A DNA stretch of 64,000 nt, from assembly GCF_038049925.1 (NCBI RefSeq), contig NZ_CP145809.1, forward strand, positions 2,108,001 through 2,172,000, given 5' to 3'. Below, one piece after another: positions 49,415 to 58,811 of this stretch. Within the stretch, counting starts at the first letter, position 1; every line of letters begins with the position of its first letter. Origin of the DNA: Georgenia sp. M64. Lineage in GTDB: Bacteria > Actinomycetota > Actinomycetes > Actinomycetales > Actinomycetaceae. A program made the position numbers and the translations under genes. The notes below the pieces were generated by a model. The model was not told the DNA's origin and made no database searches. It worked only from the letters and a program-made list of their open reading frames with translations.

Positions 49415-50331
49415 TGGGCACCGGACACAGTCACGGCCCCACGCCCGCGACCGGGCACGCGGGCGGGCGCTACCGCACCCGTCTGGCCGGCGCCTTCGCA
49501 CTGACGGCGACGTTCTTCCTCGTCGAGCTCGTGGCCGGGTTCCTGTCCGGCTCGCTCGCACTGATCTCCGACGCCGGACACATGGCAGCCGACGTCGTGG
49601 CGTTGGGCGCCGCCCTGGTGGCAACGCGGATAGCGACCCGCCCGGACACCTCCGGACGTCGGACCTACGGGTCCTACCGGGCGGAGGTCTTCGCATCGGG
49701 CCTGACGGTGCTGATCATGCTCGGCGTGGGCGGTTACGTCCTGCTCGAGGCATTCAGCCGGATCGGATCGGCCCCCGAGGTGACCTCGGGGACCATGCTC
49801 GTCGTCGGCTTGATCGGGCTGGCGATCAACATCGCCTCCATGCTGCTGCTGCGCAGCGGGTCCAAGGAGAGCCTGAACGTCAAGGGTGCGTACTTCGAGG
49901 TCGTTGCCGACGCCGCCGGGTCGGTGGGCGTCATGGTCGCGAGCGTGCTGATCATGACGACAGGTCAGCCGGTGTGGGACGTCGTCGTTGCTGCGCTGAT
50001 CGCCGTCTTCGTGATCGTCCGGGCGCTCTCGTTGGGGCGACAGGTCCTCAGCGTGCTCGGTCAGCACGCCCCTGCGGGCATGGATCCCGAGGCGGTGGCG
50101 GACACCCTCGGTGACGTCCCTGGGGTCAGCCAGGTCCACGATCTGCACCTGTGGACGCTGACGTCAGGCATGAACGTCGCCACCGCCCATCTCGTCGCGC
50201 CCGACGGGACGGACCAGCACGCCGTCCTCGTCGCCGCCCGAGCGGTCCTGCAGGACCGGTACGGGATCGAACACGCCACCTTGCAGGTCGAGCCACCCGG
50301 ACACCGAGGCTGCAACGACCTGAGCTGGTGA
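49414..50331 (+). CDS. CDF-family cation exporter (CzcD-like)
   Basis: 305-aa proton-coupled metal exporter with six helices. The first metal site is in SLALISDAGHMAADVVAL (HxxxD in helix 2) and the second in VVADAAGSVGVMVA (helix 5; DAAGS in place of the common DAxxD variant). A His-containing N-terminus (GTGHSHGPTPATGHAGG) and cytoplasmic domain with VHDLHLWTLTSG complete it. Coupled to the repressor upstream, so it is induced by zinc or cadmium. Confidence 0.92.
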   Translation: MGTGHSHGPTPATGHAGGRYRTRLAGAFALTATFFLVELVAGFLSGSLALISDAGHMAADVVALGAALVATRIATRPDTSGRRTYGSYRAEVFASGLTVLIMLGVGGYVLLEAFSRIGSAPEVTSGTMLVVGLIGLAINIASMLLLRSGSKESLNVKGAYFEVVADAAGSVGVMVASVLIMTTGQPVWDVVVAALIAVFVIVRALSLGRQVLSVLGQHAPAGMDPEAVADTLGDVPGVSQVHDLHLWTLTSGMNVATAHLVAPDGTDQHAVLVAARAVLQDRYGIEHATLQVEPPGHRGCNDLSW

Positions 50332-50486
50332 GACTCGGGCCCCGGCTCGGTCGGTGCAGGGGAGGCAGCGCTGGCCCCTGACCTGCAGAGAGAAGTTCGT
50401 AGGGAGTGAGGAACGGCCGTGATAGGTACGGGTCGGGTCGGCGAGCCGGGATCCCGCAGCTGCCCCTCGAGCGGTATGAGTGATCT

Positions 50487-52631
50487 GTGAAGACGGCCGC
50501 GTCCGCGTCCGGGGGCACCCATGACGTCCGCCGGACCCGGTCTCACAGCCCTGAGGGTGCCCGCCGGCCGAAGCCGGAGAGGGGATGGTGGTACGCCCTC
50601 GGCGCCCTGCCGATGGCGCTGGTCGCCATGGTCGCGGGGCTGGCGCTGACCGGTGCCACGAACCCCCCGGAGCTGTTCGATCCCGGTCCGTTCGTGCGCT
50701 GGGGCCTGCCCCTCGTCACCGCCCTCACATGGGCCGGCGCGACCCTGACCATCGGTACGTTCACGCTTTGCGCGCTGGCGCTGCCGCGACCCGAACCGGG
50801 CAGAGGAGCGACGAAGACCGGCGACGGTGGCGCATGGGTTCTCCTTGCGCAGGTCGGTGTGGTGGCCGCGGTGGTATGGGCCTTCGCCCAGCTGGCGCGC
50901 CTGCTGCTCACGCATGCGGCGGTGCTGGGAGCGCCGATCGGTGGACCGGGTTACGACGTCCAGCTCATTCACTTCGTCACCGAGATCGAGATGGGACGCT
51001 ACCTGGCCCTGGCCACGATCCTGGTCGCCGTCGTCCCGATCGTCGCCGTAGCCAGCGCGAGCCACACCGCCGCGGCGTGGGCCGGCATACTCGCTTTGCT
51101 CTCGCTGTACCCGGTCGCCCAGACCGGGCACGCCGCGGGGGCGGCGAACCACGACATGGCGGTGTCCTCGTGGTGGCTGCACCTGGGGGGCGTGACGGTG
51201 TGGGTCGGCGGGCTGGTCGCCCTGTGTCTCGTCGCACCCAGGCTTGGCCCCGACCTTCCGCGCGTGGTGGAGCGGTACTCGCGTGTCGCGTTGTGGGCCT
51301 TCCTGCTCACCACGGTCGCCGGTGCCGTGAACGCCTCGATCCGCGTGACGACACCGCTGGACCTGCTTACCCACCCCTACGGCCAGCTGTTGCTGGTCAA
51401 GGTGGTGCTCACCCTGGTGCTGGGGCTGGCCGGCTGGCTCCACCGCACCAGCACCATCCCGGCGATCCGAGCCCATGCCTCCGCCGGCGCCGACGGTGCA
51501 GGGACAGGACTGGCGTTCTGGCGTCTGGCCGGGATGGAGGTCCTCGTCATGGGCGCGGTCGTCGGCATCGCCGTCGCCCTGGGCGCCTCGGCGCCGCCGG
51601 ACCCTCTGGAACCGGTGAGCAACGCCGGAGCACTCTTCGTCCTCACCGGATACCCCGAGCCGCCGGCGCCGACCGTGGCGACCTACCTCACGCAGTGGCG
51701 ACCGGAGCCCCTGACCGCCTTCGCCGCCCTGGCCGGGGTGATCGTCTACGTGCACTGGGTGCGGCGCCTGCGCCGCCGGGCTGACACCTGGCCCGTCACG
51801 CGCACCATCAGCTGGTCGATCGGCCTGGCCCTGTTCTTCTGGGTCACCAACGGCGGACCGGCGGCCTACGGGAAGGTGCTCTTCAGCGGCCACATGGCCC
51901 AGCACATGCTCCTCGCCATGGTCGTGCCCATCTTGCTCGTGCTCGGCGCCCCGGTGACCCTGGCCCTACGGGCCCTGCCGGCCCGAGGGGACGGCTCCCG
52001 CGGACCCCGGGAATGGCTGCTATCAGTGGTGCGCTCCCGCCCGGCCCGCTTCCTCTCCCACCCGATCGTCGCAGGGGCCAACTTTGCGGGATCGCTGGTC
52101 GTCTTCTACTACTCCCCCCTCTTCGAATACTCCCTGACCAGTCACCTCGGGCACCTGCTGATGGTCGTGCACTTCACTGCCGCGGGTTACCTCTTCACCA
52201 ACGCCCTGATCGGCGTCGACCCCGGCCCCGCGCGTCCGTCCTACCCGCTGCGCCTGCTGCTGCTGTTCGCCACGATGGCATTCCACGCCTTTTTCGGTAT
52301 CTCTCTAATCAGCCAGACCACCGTCCTGGCAGGCGGATACTTCGGCCAGCTCGACCTCAGCTGGTTCGACGGCCTTCTCGCCGACCAGGAGGTCGGCGGA
52401 GCGATCACGTGGGGCGTCGGCGAGATTCCCACCCTCGCGCTGGCCGTCGCGGTTGCGCTGGGCTGGGCGAAGGAGGACACCCGGGCCGCCAGACGCTCCG
52501 ACCGCAAGGCGGAACGCGACGACGACGCCGACCTCCGCGCGTACAACGCCGTCCTCGCCGCCCGCGCGGCAGGCCGGGCGCCCGCCGCGGACGCTGAGGA
52601 TCCGCCCCGACGAGCCGGGCCACGCTCATGA
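50487..52631 (+). CDS. CopD-CtaG fusion membrane protein
   Basis: 714-aa protein with about 14 helices. The N-terminal half (GWWYALGALPMALVAMVAGL; SWWLHLGGVTVWVGGLVAL; LLLVKVVLTLVLGLAGWLHR) is a CopD copper-import domain. The C-terminal half (GHMAQHMLLAMVVPILLVLG; HLLMVVHFTAAGYLFTNALI) is caa3-CtaG, a copper chaperone for cytochrome oxidase assembly. This fusion is common in actinobacteria. The GTG at 50487 is the chosen start, without a clear ribosome site. With CopC at 46839 it would route copper to cytochrome oxidase. A charged tail ends the protein. Confidence 0.88.
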   Translation: MKTAASASGGTHDVRRTRSHSPEGARRPKPERGWWYALGALPMALVAMVAGLALTGATNPPELFDPGPFVRWGLPLVTALTWAGATLTIGTFTLCALALPRPEPGRGATKTGDGGAWVLLAQVGVVAAVVWAFAQLARLLLTHAAVLGAPIGGPGYDVQLIHFVTEIEMGRYLALATILVAVVPIVAVASASHTAAAWAGILALLSLYPVAQTGHAAGAANHDMAVSSWWLHLGGVTVWVGGLVALCLVAPRLGPDLPRVVERYSRVALWAFLLTTVAGAVNASIRVTTPLDLLTHPYGQLLLVKVVLTLVLGLAGWLHRTSTIPAIRAHASAGADGAGTGLAFWRLAGMEVLVMGAVVGIAVALGASAPPDPLEPVSNAGALFVLTGYPEPPAPTVATYLTQWRPEPLTAFAALAGVIVYVHWVRRLRRRADTWPVTRTISWSIGLALFFWVTNGGPAAYGKVLFSGHMAQHMLLAMVVPILLVLGAPVTLALRALPARGDGSRGPREWLLSVVRSRPARFLSHPIVAGANFAGSLVVFYYSPLFEYSLTSHLGHLLMVVHFTAAGYLFTNALIGVDPGPARPSYPLRLLLLFATMAFHAFFGISLISQTTVLAGGYFGQLDLSWFDGLLADQEVGGAITWGVGEIPTLALAVAVALGWAKEDTRAARRSDRKAERDDDADLRAYNAVLAARAAGRAPAADAEDPPRRAGPRS

Positions 52632-52776
52632 CGGTGCAGATGTTCGCCGCGCAGGTCGCCGTGCCCCGCCCCTCTGGCGTGCTTCGACCATGCGAGACAA
52701 GCCCTCATTTGCCCGAAGACCCGCCCGCGGCTACTCCGGGGCGACCCGCACCTACGCACCGCACCGGGAGCGCGAG

Positions 52777-53475
52777 ATGACACCAGGACCGGTCAGGACC
52801 AGATCAACCAGCGCCACGCACGGCAGCGACCCAACCCTGGCCCAGGGTGCCTTCGGCTGGCCGCAGCGGCCCTTCAGTCGACGTGTCGTGATCGCTGGCG
52901 GGCTCGGTACAGCGGCTGCGTTGTTGCTTGGTGCCTGTGCCCCCGGTGGCAACCCGCAGTCCCCGGCCGATGCAGCGGCGGCCGCGTCGGACGCTGGTTA
53001 CGTCGCCGGTGACGGCACGTTCGCCACATGGGCCCCCGCTCAGCGAGCCGAGCCCGTCTCCCTGGTTGGGACCACCTACGCCGGGGACGAGCTCGACCTG
53101 GCCGACTGGCGCGGTGACGTCGTGGTGGTCAACTTCTGGGACGCAGCCTGCCCGCCGTGCCGCGCCGAGGCACCCGACCTGAAGGACGTCTACACCGACT
53201 ACACCACGCGCGGGGTGAAGATGCTCGGCATCAACCCACGCGACGACGGTGGCACGGCCCAGGCGTTCGAGCGCACCTTCGAGGTGCCGTACCCCTCCCT
53301 GCACGACCAGGAGGCGCGGGGGGTCGCCGCTTTCGAGGGGCTGGTGCCGCTGCAGGCCATGCCCTCCACCGTGGTCCTGGACCGGCAGGGGCGCGTCGCT
53401 GCCCGCATCCTCGGTCAGGTTGATCCGACCATCCTGCGTGGGCTCATCGACGACACCCTGGCCGAGGAGGTCTAG
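52777..53475 (+). CDS. TlpA/ResA-family thioredoxin lipoprotein
   Basis: 232-aa reductase for cytochrome c maturation. An RR motif (SRRVVIAGGLG) and the lipobox LLLGACAPG indicate export and lipidation. The redoxin domain has active site CPPC in NFWDAACPPCRAEAPDL and a cis-Pro in LQAMPSTVVLD. The ATG at 52777 follows GGGAGCG. It precedes resB and ccsB, where a ResA-type protein would reduce apocytochrome cysteines. Confidence 0.92.
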   Translation: MTPGPVRTRSTSATHGSDPTLAQGAFGWPQRPFSRRVVIAGGLGTAAALLLGACAPGGNPQSPADAAAAASDAGYVAGDGTFATWAPAQRAEPVSLVGTTYAGDELDLADWRGDVVVVNFWDAACPPCRAEAPDLKDVYTDYTTRGVKMLGINPRDDGGTAQAFERTFEVPYPSLHDQEARGVAAFEGLVPLQAMPSTVVLDRQGRVAARILGQVDPTILRGLIDDTLAEEV

Positions 53476-53588
53476 GACGTGGGCTCGGACCAGATCCGTG
53501 ATCCCCTGCCCGGCCACGGTGCTGACCGGGCCAATGCCCGCCGCCGTGCTGACCATCCCCGCTACCACGAGACATCGGTCCGAGAACC

Positions 53589-55316
53589 ATGAAGATCATC
53601 ACCGAGACAGACGCCACCAACCTGAGCTCCAAGGCGGAGCTGGGACAACACGGGACCGCCGACCTGCCCCCGGGAATCAAGCTCGGGCCGGCCGGTTGGC
53701 TGCGGTGGACCTGGCGTCAGCTGACGAGCATGCGGGTCGCGATCATGCTGCTGCTTCTCCTGGCCGTGACCGCGCTGCCCGGTTCGCTGTTCCCCCAGCA
53801 GCCGCAGGACCCCGCACGGGTGGACGAGTACTTCGCCAGCTACCCACGCCTAGCGCCCTGGCTCGAGCGCTTCGGCTTCTTCGACGTCTACAGCTCGCCC
53901 TGGTTCGCCGCGGTGTACCTTCTCCTCTTCACCTCACTGATCGGATGCATCGTGCCGCGCATCCGGGTCCACTGGCGGGCCCTACGTGCCCAGCCCCCAC
54001 GCGTCCCCCGTAGCTTCCAGCGATTCCCAGTGCGGCAGGAGCGCACGGTCGCCGAACCGCGTCCCGTGGTGCAGGCCAGCATCATGGCCGCCGTGAAGGG
54101 CCGCTACCGAGCGACCGTCACCTCCGAGGGCATCACCGCCGAGCGCGGGTACCTGCGCGAGAGCGGCAACATCATCTTCCATCTGTCGCTGATCGGCGTC
54201 CTGCTCTCACTGGCAGCCGGGCAGCTCTACAGCTACCGCGGACAGTTCATCGTCGTCGAGGGTGAGTCCTTCGCCAACTCCATCCTCGACTACGACACCT
54301 TCGACCCCGGGACCTTCTTCGATCCCAGCTCGCTCGAGCCCTTCACCTTCACGCTCGAGGACTTCGAGTCCCGGTTCACCTTCGACGCCCTGGCCCGCGA
54401 CTTCGCCGCAACCGTCAGCGTGACCGAGCCCGACGGGACCACCCGTCGTGAGGTCATCAAGGTCAACGACCCCATGGATGCCGGCGGGGCGAACGTGTAC
54501 CTGATGGGCAACGGCTTCGCCCCGCGCATCACCGTGCGCGATGGTGCGGGCGAGGTTGCCTTCTCGGGGCCGGTCCCTTTCCTGCCCCAGGACTCCGTCT
54601 ACACCTCAAAAGGTGTCATCAAGGTCCCCGACGTCAGCACCGGCGAGCAGCTCGGGCTCACCGGGGTCTTCCTGCCCACCGCCATGATGGCGGAGGACGG
54701 CTCCGGGGCGTACTCCGCCCATCCCCAGGCCAACGCACCACTGATGGTGCTCACGCTCTGGGCCGGCGACCTCGGCCTGGACGACGGTGTGCCCCAGAAC
54801 GTCTACGTCCTCGAGACCGCCGACATGCGCCAGGTCTACGAGGAGGCGCCGGACGGTTCCCCCGGTTCCGCCGAGGGCGGCCAGAGGCCGGTGACCTTGT
54901 TCCTCGCTCCCGGCGAGAGCGTCGAGCTGCCCGAAGGACTCGGCACCGTGACCTTCGAGTCGCTCCCCCGCTTCGTCGGCCTGGACCTGCGCTACGACCC
55001 CTCGCTGCCCTACCTGCTGGGCTCCGCCGTCGCCGCCATGCTCGGGCTGTCCGCCTCCCTGTTCGTCCCCCGCCGGCGCCTGTGGGTCAAGCTGACCGAC
55101 ACCACCGACGGAGGCACCTCCGTCTCCGGCGCGGCACTGGCCCGGGGGGACGATCCGGGCCTTGCCCGTGACCTCACCAAGGTACTGGAGAACGCGGGAA
55201 CCTCCGTCGCCCCCTCACCGGACACCGGGGTGCACACCGAGGACGGGGCCGAGACGGCAAACGAAGCGCACGTCACGACCAGCGCCGGATATCGCCCGGC
55301 CCAGAAAGGACACTGA
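53589..55316 (+). CDS. resB: cytochrome c biogenesis protein ResB (Ccs1)
   Basis: 575-aa membrane protein, half of the system II haem lyase. Helices are at LTSMRVAIMLLLLLAVTALP, WFAAVYLLLFTSLIGCIVP and IIFHLSLIGVLLSLAAG, followed by a large outer domain and a last helix (YLLGSAVAAMLGLSASLFVP). LPGSLFPQQPQDP and the RVHWRALRAQPPRVPR segment are typical. TGATG overlap with ccsB shows coupling. Confidence 0.94.
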   Translation: MKIITETDATNLSSKAELGQHGTADLPPGIKLGPAGWLRWTWRQLTSMRVAIMLLLLLAVTALPGSLFPQQPQDPARVDEYFASYPRLAPWLERFGFFDVYSSPWFAAVYLLLFTSLIGCIVPRIRVHWRALRAQPPRVPRSFQRFPVRQERTVAEPRPVVQASIMAAVKGRYRATVTSEGITAERGYLRESGNIIFHLSLIGVLLSLAAGQLYSYRGQFIVVEGESFANSILDYDTFDPGTFFDPSSLEPFTFTLEDFESRFTFDALARDFAATVSVTEPDGTTRREVIKVNDPMDAGGANVYLMGNGFAPRITVRDGAGEVAFSGPVPFLPQDSVYTSKGVIKVPDVSTGEQLGLTGVFLPTAMMAEDGSGAYSAHPQANAPLMVLTLWAGDLGLDDGVPQNVYVLETADMRQVYEEAPDGSPGSAEGGQRPVTLFLAPGESVELPEGLGTVTFESLPRFVGLDLRYDPSLPYLLGSAVAAMLGLSASLFVPRRRLWVKLTDTTDGGTSVSGAALARGDDPGLARDLTKVLENAGTSVAPSPDTGVHTEDGAETANEAHVTTSAGYRPAQKGH

Positions 55317-56296
55317 TGCCCGAGAGCACCCTCGGCCAGATCAGCCTGATACTGATCTACGGGGCGATGGCCGCCTACACCGTCAGCTTTGTCGCCTTCT
55401 CCGTCGACCTGGCCGGACTACGCGACCACGGGCACGACGGCCGGCGCCGCCGCGCCGCCGGCATCGCGATCACCACCGCCTGGCTCGGTTTCGCCCTGCA
55501 CGTCCTCGGCGTCACCGCACGTGCGGTCGCCGCCGCCCGGGTGCCCTGGGCGAACATGTACGAGTTCTCCATCCTCTTCACCCTGGTCGCGATGGTGATC
55601 TTCCTGTCTCTGCAACGCGGCCGGGACATGCGCTTCCTGGGCACCTTCGTCCTCGGCCCCGTGCTCCTCATGCTCGGCATCGCAGTCTCAGTCCTCTACG
55701 TCCGCGCGGACGGCGTCCAACCGGCCCTGCAGACCTACTGGCTGGTCATCCATGTCTCCATCGCCACGCTCGCCGTCGGCGTCTTCTCCATCGCCGCGAC
55801 CCTCTCCACCCTTCAGCTCGTGCAGGAACGTGCCGAGCTGCGTCGTGCCCGCACAGATGTCGCAACTCCCCAGTCCACGCACGCGCCGGAGTCCGGCGGC
55901 GCTACGGCGACGCCTACGCTGACCCGGGAAACGCAGAGCCCGGCCCACCGGCTGTGGGGTCGGCTGCTCGACGTCGTACCGTCCTCGGTCGAGCTCGAAC
56001 GCCTCGCCTTCCGGCTCAACGGGATCGGCTTCATGATGTGGACCTTCACGCTGGTCGCCGGTGCGATCTGGGCCGAACACGCCTGGGGCCGGCCGTGGGG
56101 CTGGGACGCCAAGGAGACCTGGTCCTTCGTCATCTGGGTCATCTACGCCGCCTACCTGCACGCGCGGGCCACCCGCGGCTGGGAAGGCCGACGTGCCGCC
56201 TACCTCTCGATCGCCGGGTTCGTCACCATCCTCGGCAACTACTTCCTGGTGAACCTGGTTTTCAACAGCCTGCACTCCTACAGCGGCATCGGATAG
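55316..56296 (+). CDS. ccsB: cytochrome c biogenesis protein CcsB (CcsA)
   Basis: 326-aa haem-handling partner of ResB. The tryptophan-rich WWD motif is WGRPWGWDAKETWSFVIW (about 260-277), with conserved His residues in FALHVLGV and VIHVSIATL. About eight helices. It attaches haem to apocytochromes outside the membrane. The operon tlpA-resB-ccsB lacks the usual ccdA electron donor. Confidence 0.95.
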   Translation: MPESTLGQISLILIYGAMAAYTVSFVAFSVDLAGLRDHGHDGRRRRAAGIAITTAWLGFALHVLGVTARAVAAARVPWANMYEFSILFTLVAMVIFLSLQRGRDMRFLGTFVLGPVLLMLGIAVSVLYVRADGVQPALQTYWLVIHVSIATLAVGVFSIAATLSTLQLVQERAELRRARTDVATPQSTHAPESGGATATPTLTRETQSPAHRLWGRLLDVVPSSVELERLAFRLNGIGFMMWTFTLVAGAIWAEHAWGRPWGWDAKETWSFVIWVIYAAYLHARATRGWEGRRAAYLSIAGFVTILGNYFLVNLVFNSLHSYSGIG

Positions 56297-56768
56297 TCAT
56301 GCGCCCGCACGTAGCGGCGGCACGCTGTCATCCGGCCGAGCCAGGCCTTGCAGGATCTCCCGGCGGGACCGGCCGGGCCGGTCGGTCGGTGTGGAGGCCC
56401 TCGACCCGGCGTCGGATCTCCCGATATTCCTGGGCCACGACCATCACCAGCACCGGGGTCGACCTCGTCGGCCGCCGCGGCGCCAGCTGTGCACACCTTC
56501 ACGCACCCGTCGCCCGGAGCGGTCGCGCACGCGCCAGCAACATTGGGACGGCCACAGTCGTGGGCACCGACGAAAGAATCCCGAGGACGGCCGGACGTGA
56601 TCCCTGGCGGTCCGTACGTGGCTTCGGTTGTCCCTCTGGGGACGCCGTTCACCGTGCACCTGTCGCTCCCAGCCGGGCCAAGACCTCCGCGGCACCTACA
56701 CGCACCTCATGGGTGGCGCCGACGTCACGTGGGGGCTGCCCAGATCTGATCCCCCGAGGGCGGGAGGG
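56297..56768. other. gene-free region with an integrase relic
   Basis: No intact gene. Near 56667-56730 one frame reads PGQDLRGTYTHLMGGADVTW, close to the HxLRxTY...GADVTxV box of tyrosine recombinases, with the His replaced by Gln. It ends at once in the promoter of the next gene. It may be the trace of an older element. Confidence 0.35.
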
Positions 56769-57923
56769 ATGAGCCCCCCGGCCGACCGGCTCCTCCCACC
56801 TCGCCTGGCGGGAATCGACGTCGCGCGCGGTCTGGCGGTCCTGGGCATGTTTGTCGCCCACCTGGGTGACGACGGACCAGGCGGCCGGCATGACCCGGAG
56901 TGGTTCGTCATCGCCGACGGGCGCTCTTCCGCGCTCTTCGCGTTGCTCGCAGGTCTCTCGCTCGCACTGACCAGCGGGCGGCAGGTCCTCCCCTCGGGTA
57001 TACCGCTGATCCGAGCGCGCCTCGCGGCACTCGTCCGCGCCGGCGTCCTTCTGCTCCTCGGTGTCCTCCTCGTCGCCCTCCAGACACCGGTGCTCGTCAT
57101 CCTGCCGGCGTATGCGGTCCTCTTCGCTCTCGCCGTCCCGTTCCTCGGCCTGCGTCGCAGGTGGTTGGTGGTAGGTGCCGTCGCCGTGGCGGTGATCTCC
57201 CCGACGGTGATCTTCGCTCTCACGACCCCGACCGCCGAGGGCCGACCCAGCGTGCTCGCACGCCTGACCAACCAGGCTGACCCGGTCCAGCTGCCGATGG
57301 ACGAACTCGTCACCGGCCCCTACCCGGCCCTCGTCTTCCTGGCCTACGTCCTGCTCGGCATGGCCGTGGGCCGCAGCGACCTCTCCCGGACCCGGACCCA
57401 CACCATCCTGGTGGGCGCCGGCACAGGCCTCGCGTGCCTCGCATGGGGGACCTCACGGCTCGCGCAGGACTCGCTTGGAACCGGCGCCACGCCTCTGACC
57501 CTGCGCCTGGTCAGTGCGGCGGCGCACGACAACTCCACCCCCGAGGTCATCGGGAACAGCGGCACCTCCCTCACGGTCATCGGCCTGTGCCTCCTGATCA
57601 CCCGGCCCACGGCAAGGCACGGTCGAGCTCTCGCCGGCGTTCTCGCCCCGGTAGCGGCCACATGAGCCATGCCGCTGACCGTGTACTCGCTGCAGATCGT
57701 CGCCATCTCGCTGCTAGGCAACGACGTGGTGTGGGACCCACAGTCGAACACAGTCCTGATCTGGTTCATCGCAACCACCCTGATCGGGGCATGGTCGTGG
57801 CGCCACTTCCTCGGGCGAGGGCCGCTCGAACGCCTCCTCAAGGCGGCCGTCCAGACGACCCTCCGGGCGGGTCCTCCCCCACCGGCGAGCCAGCACGACC
57901 GGCGCCATCAGGACGACCCGTGA
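56769..57923 (+). pseudogene. DUF418/DUF1624-type membrane protein interrupted by an in-frame TGA
   Basis: The first part (MSPPADRLLPPRLAGIDVAR, GLAVLGMFVAHLGDDG) runs to a TGA at 57663-57665, and the same frame continues AMPLTVYSLQIVAISLLGND and ends HFLGRGPLERLLKA. Together they give the roughly 384-aa, ten-helix protein of the heparan-alpha-glucosaminide acetyltransferase-like DUF418/DUF1624 group. One substitution (for example CGA or GGA to TGA) explains it. The start has GGGAGGG directly upstream. Confidence 0.8.
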
Positions 57924-58811
57924 TGGACGGCGCCAGCCACCCGTTGCTCCGGCCTGTATCTGATCGCTCCACCCCACTCGGCGAACGTCATCCCGCGTTG
58001 CGTCAGCCATCCGGGGCGCGGGAATTGCCTCGCGTGGCGGGTCCCACGGATCGCGGTCGATGAGGAACCGCTCGGCGTTGAGCCCGCCCTCGGCGGCCAC
58101 CTTGTGACCGATGTCAACGCCGGTCCGATGTGATCGTAGAGCCGCTTGGGTTCACGTCGCGGCCGCACCACCTGACCGATGAAAGCATGCCGCTGCGTCG
58201 CAGGCGAAAGCGCAACCCGAAAGGGAGCGACGGCCGTTCTGGAACCTGCTCGCCTTCCAGCTGGGCACGGTGCAGGCGTGTCGCGAGGTCGCCGAGAGCA
58301 AGCCTGCACGCGGGCATGTCGATCCCTGTAGGCGGACACGTACTTCCCTGCTGACGGACGGCTGATCTCCCATCTGTGGCCATGGACCGGTCAAGTCCGC
58401 TCCGACGTGGGCGTACCTCCGGGAGTTGTCCTAGGTCTTCGACCACGTCATGAGAAAAGGTTCGACCTGAGAGACGTCGGCCGCGATGACGACGGTTTGC
58501 GTGCGCAAGATCGAGAAGTCGATCGGAACGCGGCAACGGCAACGTCCGCGGATGTGATCGACTCCCGCGTCATCTCCGTGGGGTTCTCCGGGACCGGACG
58601 GACCACCCGGCCCGAGAGCGCGCAGGCCAAGGTCGCGTGGCCGGCCGGGACACCGCCCCACGTATCGGCCGTAGATCACCGAGCCGGGGGTGGCAGCAGT
58701 TCGACCCGGGCGAGGAGCCACAAGCTCCGAGCGCGGACGGGTCCCATCGTCGGACGCTATCGTTCTCCTCGGGCAGGTACGCGCGCCCGATTCGGACGGG
58801 CCGGCGACAGG
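57924..58811. other. gene-poor stretch with possible gene debris
   Basis: On the minus strand between 58110 and 57930 two frames appear to be pieces of one protein: VAAEGGLNAERFLIDRDPWD and PREAIPAP, then after a shift GWLTQRGMTFAEWGGAIRYR. I cannot identify it. The remaining 58200-58811 has no convincing gene. Locally AT-richer words near 58447 may mark foreign DNA. Confidence 0.35.
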
